Made by a program: the position numbers and the translations under genes. Shown piece by piece: positions 53,762 through 62,998 of a stretch of 64,000 bases of DNA; the first letter of the stretch is position 1; each line of letters starts with the position of its first letter. The DNA lies in NCBI RefSeq assembly GCF_003319115.1, contig NZ_QOHF01000001.1, positions 310,001 to 374,000 of the forward strand, given 5' to 3'. Under the pieces are notes generated by a model, which did not search any database, was not told the DNA's origin, and saw only the letters and a program-made list of their open reading frames with translations. The DNA is from Geodermatophilus sp. TF02-6. GTDB lineage: Bacteria > Actinomycetota > Actinomycetes > Mycobacteriales > Geodermatophilaceae.

Positions 53762-55128
53762 CAGGACACCTCCACGAGATCGAGCCGGGCGCCGCTGAGG
53801 AACCGTTCGAAGAAGGCGGTGTCCACTCCCCCGGCGGCGAACTCGGGGTCGGCCAGCAGCGCGGCGTGCACCGGCGCGGTCGTCGTCACGCCCTCGATCC
53901 GCAGGAGTGCCAGCGCGGCGCGGGCCCGGGCGAGGGCGTCGGCGCGGTCGCGGCCGTGCACGATGAGTTTGGCCAGCAGCGAGTCGTAGTGGGGCGGGAC
54001 GACGGAGCCGCCCTGCACGTGGGTGTCCACGCGGATGCCGTTCCCCACGGGCAGCACCACCCGGTCGATCCGCCCTGGTGACGGCCGGAAGTCCGCGGTC
54101 GGGTCCTCGGCGTTGATCCGGCACTCGACGGCGTGCCCGGTGAGGGTGACGTCCTCCTGGCGCAGGGACAGCGGCAGCCCCTCGGCGACGGCCAGCTGCT
54201 CGGCGACCAGGTCGATGCCGGTGACCACCTCGGTGACCGGGTGCTCCACCTGGATGCGGGCGTTCATCTCGAGGAAGTAGAACGCCTCGCGCTCGCGGTC
54301 GTAGAGCAGCTCGACCGTGCCCAGGCCGCGGTAGCCGAGGTGCTCGGCGAGGGCGAGGGCGGCCTGGGCCACCTCGGTGTGGACGCGGTCGGGCAGCAGC
54401 GGCGCCGGGGCCTCCTCGACCAGCTTCTGGTAGCGGCGCTGCACCGAGCAGTCGCGGTCGCCCAGGGCCACGGCCCGGGTGCCGTCGCCGAGCACCTGCA
54501 CCTCGACGTGCCGGCCGGAGGCGACGTAGCGCTCCAGGTAGACCCGGGGGTCGCCGAACGCGGCGGCGGCCTCGGAGACGGCGAGGTCGAGGGTGTGCGG
54601 CAGCTCCTCGGCCGCGCGGACCAGCTTCATCCCGCGCCCGCCGCCTCCGCCGACCGCCTTGACCAGCAGCGGGTAGCCGACCTCGGCCGCCACCGCCTGC
54701 GCGCCGGGCAGGTCTGCGGCCTCGCCGCCGGGCACGACCGGCAGCCCGGCGGCGATCGCGTGCGAGCGGGCCCGGAGCTTGTCCCCGACCGCCTCCAGGG
54801 ACGCCGGTGTCGGCCCGACGAAGACGATCCCGGCCGCCTCGCACGCCCGGGCCAGCGCGGGGTTCTCCGACAGGAAGCCGTAGCCGGGGTGCACCGCGTC
54901 GGCGTGCACGGCCCGCGCGGCGCCGACCACGGCCGACGGGTCCAGGTAGCTCGCCGACGCCGGCGCCGGGCCCAGCCGCACCACCCGGTCGGCCAGCCGC
55001 GCCGGCAGCGAGTCCAGGTCCGCGTCGGAGGCGGCCAGCACCGACTCGATGCCCAGCCGGCGACACGTGCGGACGACCCGGACCGCGATCTCCCCGCGGT
55101 TGGCGACGAGCAGTCGCCGGATCCTCAC
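53761..55128 (-). CDS. Biotin carboxylase subunit
   Basis: 455 residues of ATP-grasp biotin carboxylase. RRLLVANRGEIAVRVVRTCRRLGI at the start, KAVGGGGGRGMKLV (Gly-rich ATP loop), VEAPAP..., EMNARIQVEHPVTE and RINAEDP are all present. It carboxylates the biotin on the carrier protein using ATP and bicarbonate. The start is GTG 55128, overlapping the carrier TGA (GTGA). The gene order is carrier, biotin carboxylase, carboxyltransferase. Confidence 0.93.
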   Translation of the reverse strand: MRIRRLLVANRGEIAVRVVRTCRRLGIESVLAASDADLDSLPARLADRVVRLGPAPASASYLDPSAVVGAARAVHADAVHPGYGFLSENPALARACEAAGIVFVGPTPASLEAVGDKLRARSHAIAAGLPVVPGGEAADLPGAQAVAAEVGYPLLVKAVGGGGGRGMKLVRAAEELPHTLDLAVSEAAAAFGDPRVYLERYVASGRHVEVQVLGDGTRAVALGDRDCSVQRRYQKLVEEAPAPLLPDRVHTEVAQAALALAEHLGYRGLGTVELLYDREREAFYFLEMNARIQVEHPVTEVVTGIDLVAEQLAVAEGLPLSLRQEDVTLTGHAVECRINAEDPTADFRPSPGRIDRVVLPVGNGIRVDTHVQGGSVVPPHYDSLLAKLIVHGRDRADALARARAALALLRIEGVTTTAPVHAALLADPEFAAGGVDTAFFERFLSGARLDLVEVS

Positions 55129-55640
55129 GACGCGCCCTCGCCCAGCCCGGCCGTGCCCGAGGCCGGGTCCACCACCAGGAGCACCGCGTCGGTGTCGGCG
55201 AACTCCCCGTTGCCGGCGCGGACCTCCACCACCGTGCCGCGGACGCCGGCGTGCACCGGGGTCATCATCTTCATGGTCTCCACGATGCCGACGACGGTGT
55301 CCTCGGTGACCAGGTCGCCGACCTCGACGAACGGTGCCGCGCCCGGTTTCGGCGCTCGGTAGAAGGTGCCCAGCAGCGGCGGGTGCACCGCCACCATGCC
55401 CTCGGCCACCGCCGCGGAGGGGCCTTCGTGGCCACTTCGGCCGCTGTCGGTGGGGCCTTCGTGGCCACTGTGGCCCTCGACGACCGGACGGCGGAGCACC
55501 TGCTGCTCGGCCGTCCAGCCGGACGCGCCCTCCCGGCGCACCGTCAGGGTGAGGTCGGCCAGCTCCAGGTGCAGCTCGTCCAGGCCGCTGGAGTCCAACG
55601 CGTGCAGGACGTCGCGGACGTCGTCGGGGGTGAGGTCCAC
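55125..55640 (-). CDS. Biotin carboxyl carrier protein with repeat-derived linker
   Basis: 171 residues. The C-terminal biotinyl domain has IVETMKMMTPVHAG, with the biotinylated Lys in MKM, and PLLGTFYRAPKPGAAPFVEVGDLV before it. The N-terminus is acidic and helical. The linker contains a repeated SGHEGP segment encoded by two copies of a 26-bp palindromic repeat (55418-55442, 55452-55478). The start is GTG 55640 with GGAGAGC upstream, 5 nt after the ATP-grasp subunit stop. Confidence 0.9.
   Translation of the reverse strand: MDLTPDDVRDVLHALDSSGLDELHLELADLTLTVRREGASGWTAEQQVLRRPVVEGHSGHEGPTDSGRSGHEGPSAAVAEGMVAVHPPLLGTFYRAPKPGAAPFVEVGDLVTEDTVVGIVETMKMMTPVHAGVRGTVVEVRAGNGEFADTDAVLLVVDPASGTAGLGEGAS
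55418..55478. repeat. Two palindromic repeats inside the biotin carrier gene
   Basis: AGGGGCCTTCGTGGCCACTT... (55418-55442) and GGGGCCTTCGTGGCCACTGT... (55452-55478). Both share GGCC-N3-GTGGCCACT with the intergenic palindrome at 45172-45197. They are in frame and encode the SGHEGP repeats of the linker. Confidence 0.85.
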
Positions 55641-55645
55641 GGCGC

Positions 55646-56731
55646 TCAGCTCTCCGGAGGGGTTGGGCGCTTGCCGCCCAGCAGGTTGAACACGTGGTCG
55701 AAGGCGCGGGACGTCGGAGCGACCCCGGGCGTGGCCGCCGCGGCGTCCTTCTCGGCCCACACCGTCTCCGGTCGGCTCTGCAGGAGGAAGACGTTCTCGC
55801 CGGGCGGCGCCGTCCGCGACACCGCCCACTCGATGTCCTGCGGGCAGCCGTAGTGAGCCTCGACCTCCCGGGCGATCGCCACCAGTTCGGCGATCTCGGC
55901 GTCACTGAGCGACGCGACGTCGCGCAGGTTCGCCGGCACGTCGCTCTCCACCACACCGGCGCCGCCGGGATCAGGCTGGTGCCAGCGGGTCTTGGTCGAC
56001 ACCGTCCGCCGCACGATCTCCCCGGTGACCTTGCTGACGACGAAGGAGTCCGGGGTGACCTCGCCGCTGACGACGGCCGAGCCGAGGCCCCAGCTGGCGT
56101 CGATGGCGACGACCGAGCGGTCGCCGGACAGCGGGCTGCGGGTGAACATCACCCCGGAACTGCGCGAGCCCACCATCTGCTGCACGACGACGGCCATCGC
56201 CAGGTCGGTCTCGGGGATGCCCCGGCGCAGCCGGTAGCTCACCGACTCGACGCTGTAGAGGCTCGCCCAGCACCGCCGCACGGAGGACAGGACCGAGTCC
56301 GCACCGCGCACCCACAGGTAGGTGTCCTGCAGCCCGGCGAAGCTGGCCTCGGCCGAGTCCTCGCTGGTGGCGCTGGACCGGACGGCCACCGGCAGGTCGG
56401 GCTGGCCGCACGCGTCGGCGAGCCGGGCGTACGCGGCGGTCACCGCCTCGGCGACCGCGGCCGGCAGCGGCGCCGACTCGACGGTCGACCGCAGCTCGGC
56501 GCAGGCCGCCGCGACCGCACCGGCGTCGGACGGGTCGAGCACCGTGACCCGGGAGCCGAGGTCGAGCGCGGCGACCGCGGACCGGAAGGCCGCCGTCGTC
56601 ACCACGAAGCCGTCGGGGACGCGGACGCCCGCCCGCAGCAGCTCCCCCAGGCTGGCGCCCTTGCCCCCGGCCGCCGGGACGTCGTCCCGGCCGATGTCGG
56701 CGAAGGGCAGCACGGGCTGGACCGTGGTCAT
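55646..56731 (-). CDS. ATP-grasp subunit of a split PEP-synthase-like kinase (phenylphosphate synthase beta-like)
   Basis: 361 residues covering only the N-terminal ATP-grasp part of PEP synthases: AAGGKGASLGELLRAGVRVPDGFVVT, AVRSSATSEDSAEASFAGLQDTYLWV, and EVEAHYGCPQDIEWAV...LLQSRPETVW. There is no phosphohistidine domain; that is on the neighbouring 606-residue protein. Size and split match the ~40-kDa ATP-binding subunit of Thauera phenylphosphate synthase. It probably phosphorylates the partner's His. The start is ATG 56731, 11 bp after the partner gene. Confidence 0.85.
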   Translation of the reverse strand: MTTVQPVLPFADIGRDDVPAAGGKGASLGELLRAGVRVPDGFVVTTAAFRSAVAALDLGSRVTVLDPSDAGAVAAACAELRSTVESAPLPAAVAEAVTAAYARLADACGQPDLPVAVRSSATSEDSAEASFAGLQDTYLWVRGADSVLSSVRRCWASLYSVESVSYRLRRGIPETDLAMAVVVQQMVGSRSSGVMFTRSPLSGDRSVVAIDASWGLGSAVVSGEVTPDSFVVSKVTGEIVRRTVSTKTRWHQPDPGGAGVVESDVPANLRDVASLSDAEIAELVAIAREVEAHYGCPQDIEWAVSRTAPPGENVFLLQSRPETVWAEKDAAAATPGVAPTSRAFDHVFNLLGGKRPTPPES

Positions 56732-56742
56732 GGTCGCCCTCC

Positions 56743-58563
56743 TCAGCCGAGGATGGTCACGACGCCGCGGTCGCCGTCGACGCGGACGCGGTCACCGGTC
56801 GTGATCTTGGTGGTGGCCTGGCCGGTCCCCACGACGGCCGGCATGCCGTACTCGCGGGCGACGATCGCCGCGTGCGACATGGTGCCGCCGATGTCGGAGA
56901 CGGCGGCGGCGATCTTGCCGAACACCGGCCCCCAGCTGGGGGCGGTCACCGGGCAGACGAGGACCTCGCCCTCGCGGATCTGCCCGATCTCGTTGACGTT
57001 CATGAGAACGCGGGCGACCCCCTCGACGACGCCCGGGGAGGCCGCGTACCCGCGGACGGTCTTCTCGTCGAGTTCCTCGCCGGCCAGCCAGGTCTGGATG
57101 GTCTCGTCGGTGACGCCCCAGAGCATCTGCACCGCGGGGTCGTTCATCGTCTCGGGCACCGGCCCCAGCGCCGGCGGGGGCGACCACCGCGACAGCGCGT
57201 CGAGGATCTGCTTGCGGCGCTCGACGACCGGCCGCCAGTGGCGGGCGCCCAGCTCGGTCCCGCCGGCCGCCCAGGCCAGCTGCACGTCGGCCAGGGCGTC
57301 CTCGACCTCGAGGTGCCGCAGGTGGAACACGTCCTCGGCGTCGGCCAGCACCCCTCGGTCGGCCAGCAGCTGGCCGAAGGCGCGGATCTTCTGGAAGAAC
57401 CGCGTGGTGAACCAGTGCTCGCAGTAGAACTTGTGCGACTCGATGTAGGGGAACACCTGCCGGCACAGCCCGAGCATCTGGTCGAAGGCGGCCTGCTCGT
57501 CGTCGGAGGCCAGGAGGGCGCGGTACTCCGCGGCGATCCGCTCGCGCTCCCGGGCCAGCCGCTCGGTGGGCCGGGTGAGGTCCTCGCCGTTGCCGATCTG
57601 CTCCACGTAGCGGGGCAGCGCGGCGAACGGCACCGTGAGGTCGTCGGCCCAGGACAGGTGGTGGTGGTAGAAGCCGTCGCCGACCGAGACGTGGAACCAC
57701 GGGTCCTTGGCCTCCTCCAGGGCAGCCAGCCACCGGGCGCCGGCGTCCCCCCGCTCCCCCAGGGCGCCGAGCACCTTGGCCGGCTCGTTGCCCTCGACGA
57801 ACAGGTCGGCGAGGTCCAGCTCGACCGCGAGCGCGGCCAGCTCCTTCAGCTCGTCGTCCGGCCGGTACATCGTCACGTCCATGCCGGCGACCATGCGGGC
57901 GACCGTCTGGTCGCCGATCTCCGGGAAGGCCTGCTTGCAGAACCCGAAGAAGACGACGTAGGCGCCGTACCCGAGCATCAGGAACTCGGTGTGGTGGTGC
58001 CACATCTTCGAGTAGAGGTCGATGCAGCGGTGGAAGTTCTCGCGCAGGAGGTGGTTGGACGCGAAGCCGCGGGCCTCGGTGACGACGGAGAGGTCGTCGA
58101 GCTCGCCCAGCTGCGGCACCTCGACCGCCTCGATCTCGGCGATCAGCTTCTCGATCCGCTGCTGCCACTCCCCGTACAGGCGGTCCCAGTTGGCGTAGTA
58201 GTGGCCGGCCCGCTCCTGGAAGTGCTCCAGGCGCTCGGCCTGCTCAGCCGGGTCCAGCACCGGGTTGGCGGTGATGTAGACCCGCCCGTTGACGATCCGG
58301 TACTCGATCCCCATCGTCGTCGGGAAGGAGAACAGGCGCGCGGTGTTCGCGCCGATGGCGGTGTAGGGGATCTCCGAGGTGAGGCCGTCGAAGGCCGGCA
58401 CCACCTCGGGGAAGTGCATCGAGTTGTAGAACCAGAAGCGCTGGTCGTCCTCGGGCTGGAAGCGGGAGAAGTACGGGTACATCTCCTCCCACCCCGCAGC
58501 ACCCGGGACGTCGGCGATCTGGGACGGCAGCGGGAACGACCGCTCGCCGGTGGGCTGGGACAT
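56743..58563 (-). CDS. Phosphohistidine subunit of a split PEP-synthase-like kinase (phenylphosphate synthase alpha-like)
   Basis: 606 residues. A long central helical region (WEEMYPYFSRFQPEDDQRFWFYNSMHFPEVVPAFD, HHHTEFLMLGYGAYVVFFGFCKQAF) precedes a C-terminal swivel domain with catalytic H564 in GGTMSHAAIVARE. No ATP-grasp and no PEP-binding barrel. Size and domain order fit the ~70-kDa subunit of phenylphosphate synthase. The central region should bind the acceptor, which is not known. The start is ATG 58563, 24 bp after the CoA ligase. Confidence 0.83.
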   Translation of the reverse strand: MSQPTGERSFPLPSQIADVPGAAGWEEMYPYFSRFQPEDDQRFWFYNSMHFPEVVPAFDGLTSEIPYTAIGANTARLFSFPTTMGIEYRIVNGRVYITANPVLDPAEQAERLEHFQERAGHYYANWDRLYGEWQQRIEKLIAEIEAVEVPQLGELDDLSVVTEARGFASNHLLRENFHRCIDLYSKMWHHHTEFLMLGYGAYVVFFGFCKQAFPEIGDQTVARMVAGMDVTMYRPDDELKELAALAVELDLADLFVEGNEPAKVLGALGERGDAGARWLAALEEAKDPWFHVSVGDGFYHHHLSWADDLTVPFAALPRYVEQIGNGEDLTRPTERLARERERIAAEYRALLASDDEQAAFDQMLGLCRQVFPYIESHKFYCEHWFTTRFFQKIRAFGQLLADRGVLADAEDVFHLRHLEVEDALADVQLAWAAGGTELGARHWRPVVERRKQILDALSRWSPPPALGPVPETMNDPAVQMLWGVTDETIQTWLAGEELDEKTVRGYAASPGVVEGVARVLMNVNEIGQIREGEVLVCPVTAPSWGPVFGKIAAAVSDIGGTMSHAAIVAREYGMPAVVGTGQATTKITTGDRVRVDGDRGVVTILG

Positions 58564-58587
58564 CTGGCGTCTCCTGTTCTCGGGGGG

Positions 58588-60630
58588 TCAGGCGAGCGGG
58601 TGGTCCTGCTGCGTGCGGGCGTACTCGACGAACCCGGCCAGGGAGCCGGGATCGGCCATGGCGCCGGGGTCGGCGACGTCGGCGGGGTCGGCGCCCATCA
58701 GCAGCCGGCGGACCGGGACCTCCATCTTCTTGCCGCTGCGGGTCAGCGGGACCGCGCGGACGGCGACGATCCGGTCGGGCACGTGCCGCGGGGTGTACTC
58801 CCCCCGCAGCCTGCGGCGCAGCCGCTCCTGCAGCTCGTCGTCCAGCACCGCACCGGGCGCCAGGACGACGAACAGCACCATGGCGCCGCCGCCGGGCAGG
58901 TCGAGGTCGACCACCAGCGAGGTGACGACGGCGGCGTCGTCCTCGACCACCCGGTAGATCTCGGCCGTGCCGATGCGCACACCGTGCCGGTTGAGGACGG
59001 CGTCGGAGCGGCCACGGACGAAGCAGCCGCCGCGCTCGTCGACCTCGAGGAAGTCGCCGTGCCGCCAGACGCCCGGGAAGGTCTCGAAGTAGCTGGCCCG
59101 GTAGCGAGCACCGTCCTCGTCACCCCAGAAGAACAGCGGCATCGAGGGCATGGGGCGGGTGACGACCAGCTCCCCGACCCGGCCGACGACCGGGCGACCG
59201 GCGTCGTCCCAGGCCTCCGCCGCCACCCCCAGGCACCGCGCCTGGATCTCGCCGGCGCGGACCGGCAGCGTCGGCACGCCGCCCACCAGGCCGGTGCAGA
59301 CGTCCGTGCCCCCGCTGCCGGTGGCCACCCACAGGTCGTCCCGGACGGCCGCGTGGAACCACGCGGTGATCGCCGGGGCGACCGGTGACCCGGCCGGCAT
59401 GACCACCTCGAGGGCGGAGAGGTCGAACCGCTCCCGCGGCACGATCCCGGCCTTCTCCATCGACTCGACGAAGGTCGGGCTGGTCCCGAAGAAGCGGGCA
59501 CGTGCGTCCTGCGCCAGCCGCCACAGCACGTCGACGTCGGGGTGCGACGGGTTGCCGTCGTAGAGAACCGGAACGATGCCCGCGGTCAGCATGCTGACCA
59601 GGAAGTTCCACATCATCCAGCCGGTGGTGGTGAAGAAGAACGCCCGGTCGCCGGGACGCAGGTCCTGGTGGAACGCCAGGGACTTCAGCTGCTCGAGCAG
59701 GATCCCGCCGTGGCCGTGCACGATCGGCTTGGGCAGGCCGGTGGTCCCCGAGGAGAACAGCACCCACAGCGGGGAGTCGAACGGGACCTGCTCGCAGACG
59801 AGGTCACCGGCCTCCTGCGACGGGCCGGCCAGGGCGTCGGGCCAGGAGGTGACCGGCACCGGCAGGCTCGACACGGGCTGGCTGGGCACGGGCCGGCCGA
59901 GCACGGGCACGGCCACGACCTCGCGCAGATCGGCCAGCCCGGCGACGATCTCGGTGACCTCGTCGCGCCGGTCGAAGGTGCGGCCGCCGTAGCGGTAGCC
60001 GTCGGCGGCGACCAGCACGGTGGGGCGCAGCTGGGCCAGCCGGTCGAGCGCGCCGCGGGCGCCGAAGTCCGGGGAGACGCCGGCCCACACGGCGCCCACG
60101 GCGGCCGCGGCGAGCACCGCGACCACGGCCTCGGGGACGTTGGGCAGGTAGCCGACCACGCGGTCCCCTGGCCGCACGCCGCGCTCGCGCAGGTGGGTGG
60201 CGACCGCGCGGACCTGACGGGTGAACTCCTCCCAGGGGAGCTCGCGCAGCGGTTCGGTCTCGCTGGCGTACAGCAGCGCCGGCGCGCCCGACGCCTCCCG
60301 GCGCAGGACGTGCTCGGCGAAGTTGAGCCGGGCGCCGGGGAACCACCGGGCGCCGGGCATGGTGTCCTCGGCGAGCACGGCGTCGTACGGCGCCGACGAC
60401 CGGACGTCGAAGAAGTCCCAGACCGCCGACCAGAACTCCTCCAGCTCCGTCGTCGACCAGCGCCACAGCGCCGCGTAGTCGTCGAACGACCGGCCGGTGC
60501 GCTCCTCGGCGAAGCGGGTGAACGCGGTCAGCCGGGTCCGCTCGATCCGCTCGGGGGACGGCGTCCACAGCAGGTCGCCCTCGCGGACGGATCCGTCCTC
60601 GGCTCCCCCGCGCACCGCCGCGCTCGACAT
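58588..60630 (-). CDS. Acetoacetate-CoA ligase
   Basis: 680 residues of the ANL superfamily, acetoacetyl-CoA synthetase branch. WTPSPERIERTRLTAF at the N-terminus, LFSSGTTGLPKPIVHGHGGILLEQLK (P-loop), GSGGTDVCTGLVGG and DFLEVDERGGCFVRGRSDAVLNRHGVRIGTAEIY are typical. It makes acetoacetyl-CoA from acetoacetate, ATP and CoA. I chose ATG 60630, which gives the family length, though the Shine-Dalgarno is poor. First enzyme gene of the carboxylase operon; downstream of IclR. It may also use acetoacetate from fahA. Confidence 0.9.
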   Translation of the reverse strand: MSSAAVRGGAEDGSVREGDLLWTPSPERIERTRLTAFTRFAEERTGRSFDDYAALWRWSTTELEEFWSAVWDFFDVRSSAPYDAVLAEDTMPGARWFPGARLNFAEHVLRREASGAPALLYASETEPLRELPWEEFTRQVRAVATHLRERGVRPGDRVVGYLPNVPEAVVAVLAAAAVGAVWAGVSPDFGARGALDRLAQLRPTVLVAADGYRYGGRTFDRRDEVTEIVAGLADLREVVAVPVLGRPVPSQPVSSLPVPVTSWPDALAGPSQEAGDLVCEQVPFDSPLWVLFSSGTTGLPKPIVHGHGGILLEQLKSLAFHQDLRPGDRAFFFTTTGWMMWNFLVSMLTAGIVPVLYDGNPSHPDVDVLWRLAQDARARFFGTSPTFVESMEKAGIVPRERFDLSALEVVMPAGSPVAPAITAWFHAAVRDDLWVATGSGGTDVCTGLVGGVPTLPVRAGEIQARCLGVAAEAWDDAGRPVVGRVGELVVTRPMPSMPLFFWGDEDGARYRASYFETFPGVWRHGDFLEVDERGGCFVRGRSDAVLNRHGVRIGTAEIYRVVEDDAAVVTSLVVDLDLPGGGAMVLFVVLAPGAVLDDELQERLRRRLRGEYTPRHVPDRIVAVRAVPLTRSGKKMEVPVRRLLMGADPADVADPGAMADPGSLAGFVEYARTQQDHPLA

Positions 60631-60720
60631 GGACGAGACGGTCGCCGAGCGCGGTGTGACGGACAACACCTCCTTCCCGGTATCCGGAAACACCCGGCCC
60701 GGCGGCGCGTCGGGAGCCGA

Positions 60721-61515
60721 TCAGCCCGAGCCGCTGGAGGTCGTGACCGCCAGTCCGCTGCGCAGCAGGTCCGCGCTGATCGAGGCCGAGGCGGCCCGCA
60801 GGTGCGGCAGCGCGCCCGCCACCCGCGGGCTGCGCAGCGGGGCCAGCAGGCCGAGGGCGGCGACCACGCCGTCGGAGCCGTTGACCGGGACGGCCAGGGA
60901 GGAGACGCCGAGGCGGTGCTCCTGCGCGCTGCGCGCCACCCCGCTGCGCCGGATCTCCGCCAGCTGCCGGTGCAGGGCCGCCGGGTCGGTGACCGTGTAG
61001 GCGGTGTGCCGCCGGAGGTCGCCGGCGACCCGGGCGACGAGGGCGGGGTCGGCGGAGGCCAGCAGCGCCTTGCCGACCGCGGTGCAGTGCAGCGGGAGGT
61101 TGCCTCCCGGGCTGTGCCGGGTCGGCAGGGTCCTGGTGCCGGCGAGTCGTTCGATGACCAGCGCGCCGGCCCCGTCGAGGACGGCCAGGTGGACCGTGTG
61201 CCCGGTGGCCCCGACGAGGTCCTGCAGGTGCAGCAGGGCCAGCTCGCGCAGCTCGGTGGGCGGCGCGAGCAGCCCCAGTCGCCACAGGAGCGCGCCGATC
61301 TCGTACCGGCCGTCGCCACGACGGACCAGCAGGCGGCTCTCGACCAGGTCGGCGGCCAGACGGTGCACGGTCGCCAGCGGGAGGCCGCTGCGGCGGGACA
61401 GCTGGGAGAGGTTGAGCACCCGGTGGTCGGCGTCGAACGCGCTCAGCAGCGAGGTCGCCCGCACCGTGACCGACCGACGACCCGGCCCACCGCCGGCTCC
61501 CCGGCCGCCGTCCAT
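60721..61515 (-). CDS. IclR-family regulator of the carboxylase operon
   Basis: 264 residues. The winged HTH is at ~20-75 (LNLSQLSRRSGLPLATVHRLAADLVESRLL), and the effector domain has NLPLHCTAVGKALLASADPALVARV. It precedes the CoA ligase on the same strand, with a 90-bp gap, so it could be cotranscribed and autoregulated. The N-terminus is Gly/Arg-rich and probably disordered. Effector unknown, perhaps a ketone or acetoacetate. Confidence 0.87.
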   Translation of the reverse strand: MDGGRGAGGGPGRRSVTVRATSLLSAFDADHRVLNLSQLSRRSGLPLATVHRLAADLVESRLLVRRGDGRYEIGALLWRLGLLAPPTELRELALLHLQDLVGATGHTVHLAVLDGAGALVIERLAGTRTLPTRHSPGGNLPLHCTAVGKALLASADPALVARVAGDLRRHTAYTVTDPAALHRQLAEIRRSGVARSAQEHRLGVSSLAVPVNGSDGVVAALGLLAPLRSPRVAGALPHLRAASASISADLLRSGLAVTTSSGSG

Positions 61516-62432
61516 GCTCGCAGGCTAGTGCTCCGGGTCACGGCTACCACTGGACGGGAACCCCGGCCTCGGTGCCCCGACTCGGCTCGGGGTCCGATTC
61601 CTGTCGTACCCGAGGGTCACGCTGTCCCTGTCCGGATCGCACCGCCGGTGTCACCACCGCAGACCGCGGCCACCGCACCGGCGGATCCGGGGAGGAGGCG
61701 AGGACGAGATGAGGACCTACGACCCCGCGGACCGCATCCGCTACGTCCACCCGGCGCAGGACCCCGCCGCTCCCGCAGTGCCGCCGCACGCCCACGACCA
61801 GTGCTCCCGGCTGCCCACCGGCTACGCGAACGCGTCCGACCGGGCCAGGCTCGACGGACCTCGCGCGGCCGGAGCCCGTCCCGGGCTCGTCCTCCTCCCC
61901 GGAGGGGCGGCAGCGGCCGATCCGCCCGCTCCCGCCGCGCCGGCGCTGCGCCTAGTCCAGTAGCACCGGCCCAGGGCCTCTCCGTGTGGCTGCTCGGCGT
62001 CGGTGAGCGGTGATCCCATCCGCTTGCTCCCCATGGCCTCGATGCCGTGGCCTGACGTCGCGTCAGGGGCGAGCTGTCGAGACCGGTCGGTGTCGGACTG
62101 ACGAGTCCGGTTCCGACGTCCGCGGCGGAGTGGTGCGCCGCCGGCTCCGGGCGTTCCAAGGCTCGGTCGAGCGGAGCGTCGACGCGCGCACCCTCGCGCC
62201 GACGTCGGCCACGACGGTCCTCCGGTCCCGCCACCGGAGTCCGAGGCCGCGTACCACCGGCAGAGCGACGTCTGCACCGACCGCTGACGGCAGAACTCGG
62301 CCTCCACCGGGCTCGGGGGTGGTTCACGGCCCGGGTGAACCGGCGCTACCAATGGACCCGGCCGCCGGAGCCGCGCCGATCACCGTCCGCTGCTCCGACC
62401 GCCACCCGCCCGTCGACGGAGGAACCGAGGCC
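61516..62432. other. Long sparse intergenic region
   Basis: 917 bp between the IclR gene and a PNPOx-like gene. It holds one possible small frame (61709-61963) with a good ribosome-binding site, and a hairpin CCCCGA-N6-TCGGGG (61575-61592). The longer frames on both strands here show no recognisable protein and look like GC-driven open frames. Confidence 0.55.
61709..61963 (+). CDS. Possible small protein (84 aa)
   Basis: 84 residues from ATG 61709, preceded by GGGGAGGAGGCGAGG. The composition is Ala/Pro/Arg-rich, with no membrane segment or known motif, ending in an AADPPAPAAPALR tail. The ribosome-binding site is the only support. It could equally be non-coding. Confidence 0.3.
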   Translation: MRTYDPADRIRYVHPAQDPAAPAVPPHAHDQCSRLPTGYANASDRARLDGPRAAGARPGLVLLPGGAAAADPPAPAAPALRLVQ

Positions 62433-62867
62433 ATGAGCGATCACAAGGCGTACATCGAGGTGCTGTCCCGCGACGAGTGCCTGCAGCTGCTGCCCACGGC
62501 ACCCGTGGGCTGGATCGCTCACTGCTCGGCCGGCGACCCGCAGCTGGTCCCGGTCAACTACGTGGTCCACGAGGGCGAGGTGATCGTGCGGAGCGGCTAC
62601 GGGAGCAAGCTGGCGGCCGCCGCCCACGGCCTGGCCATGGCCTTCGGGGTCGACGGGATCGACCCGTCCACCCGCACCGGTTGGTCGGTCACCGCCAGCG
62701 GACCGGCTCGGGTGATCGGCGACGAGCTCGAGGTCGCCGTCCTGGGCGTTCCGCTGGTGGAGGTGTGGGCCCCTGGGGAGAAGGAGTCCTACATCGCCAT
62801 CTCGCTGCGGGAGGTCTCGGGCCGGCGCATCGGCCGCCCCGTGGACCGCTGGCAGCCTGCTCGGTGA
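62433..62867 (+). CDS. Pyridoxamine 5'-phosphate oxidase-like flavoprotein
   Basis: 144 residues. IEVLSRDECLQLLPTAPVGWIAHCSAGDPQLVPVNYVVHEGEVIVRSGYGSKLAAAA is the PNPOx-like split barrel, typical of mycobacterial dormancy-type FMN/heme-binding proteins. A final SYIAISLREVSGRRIGRP is also family-typical. The start is ATG 62433 with GGAGGAACCGAGG upstream. Monocistronic; function unknown. Confidence 0.82.
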   Translation: MSDHKAYIEVLSRDECLQLLPTAPVGWIAHCSAGDPQLVPVNYVVHEGEVIVRSGYGSKLAAAAHGLAMAFGVDGIDPSTRTGWSVTASGPARVIGDELEVAVLGVPLVEVWAPGEKESYIAISLREVSGRRIGRPVDRWQPAR

Positions 62868-62998
62868 GTCCTCGGAGGTGAGCCCGCACTGGGCAGTACC
62901 ACCTCGGGACGACGCAGGCACTCCCTAGGCCGCAGGCCGCACGCCGGTCACGAGGAGCGCAGCGGGCCCCGGGGCGGCCGCACTCCGAATCCCTGCCG

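Noticed and set aside
61575-61620. tRNA-like stretch (GGTCCGATTC) after a hairpin
   Set aside because: No matching T-stem, no anticodon arm and no acceptor stem could be paired around it.
62010-62432. Upstream extension of the PNPOx-like gene to 285 codons
   Set aside because: The extra N-terminal sequence has no similarity, and a strong ribosome-binding site marks ATG 62433.
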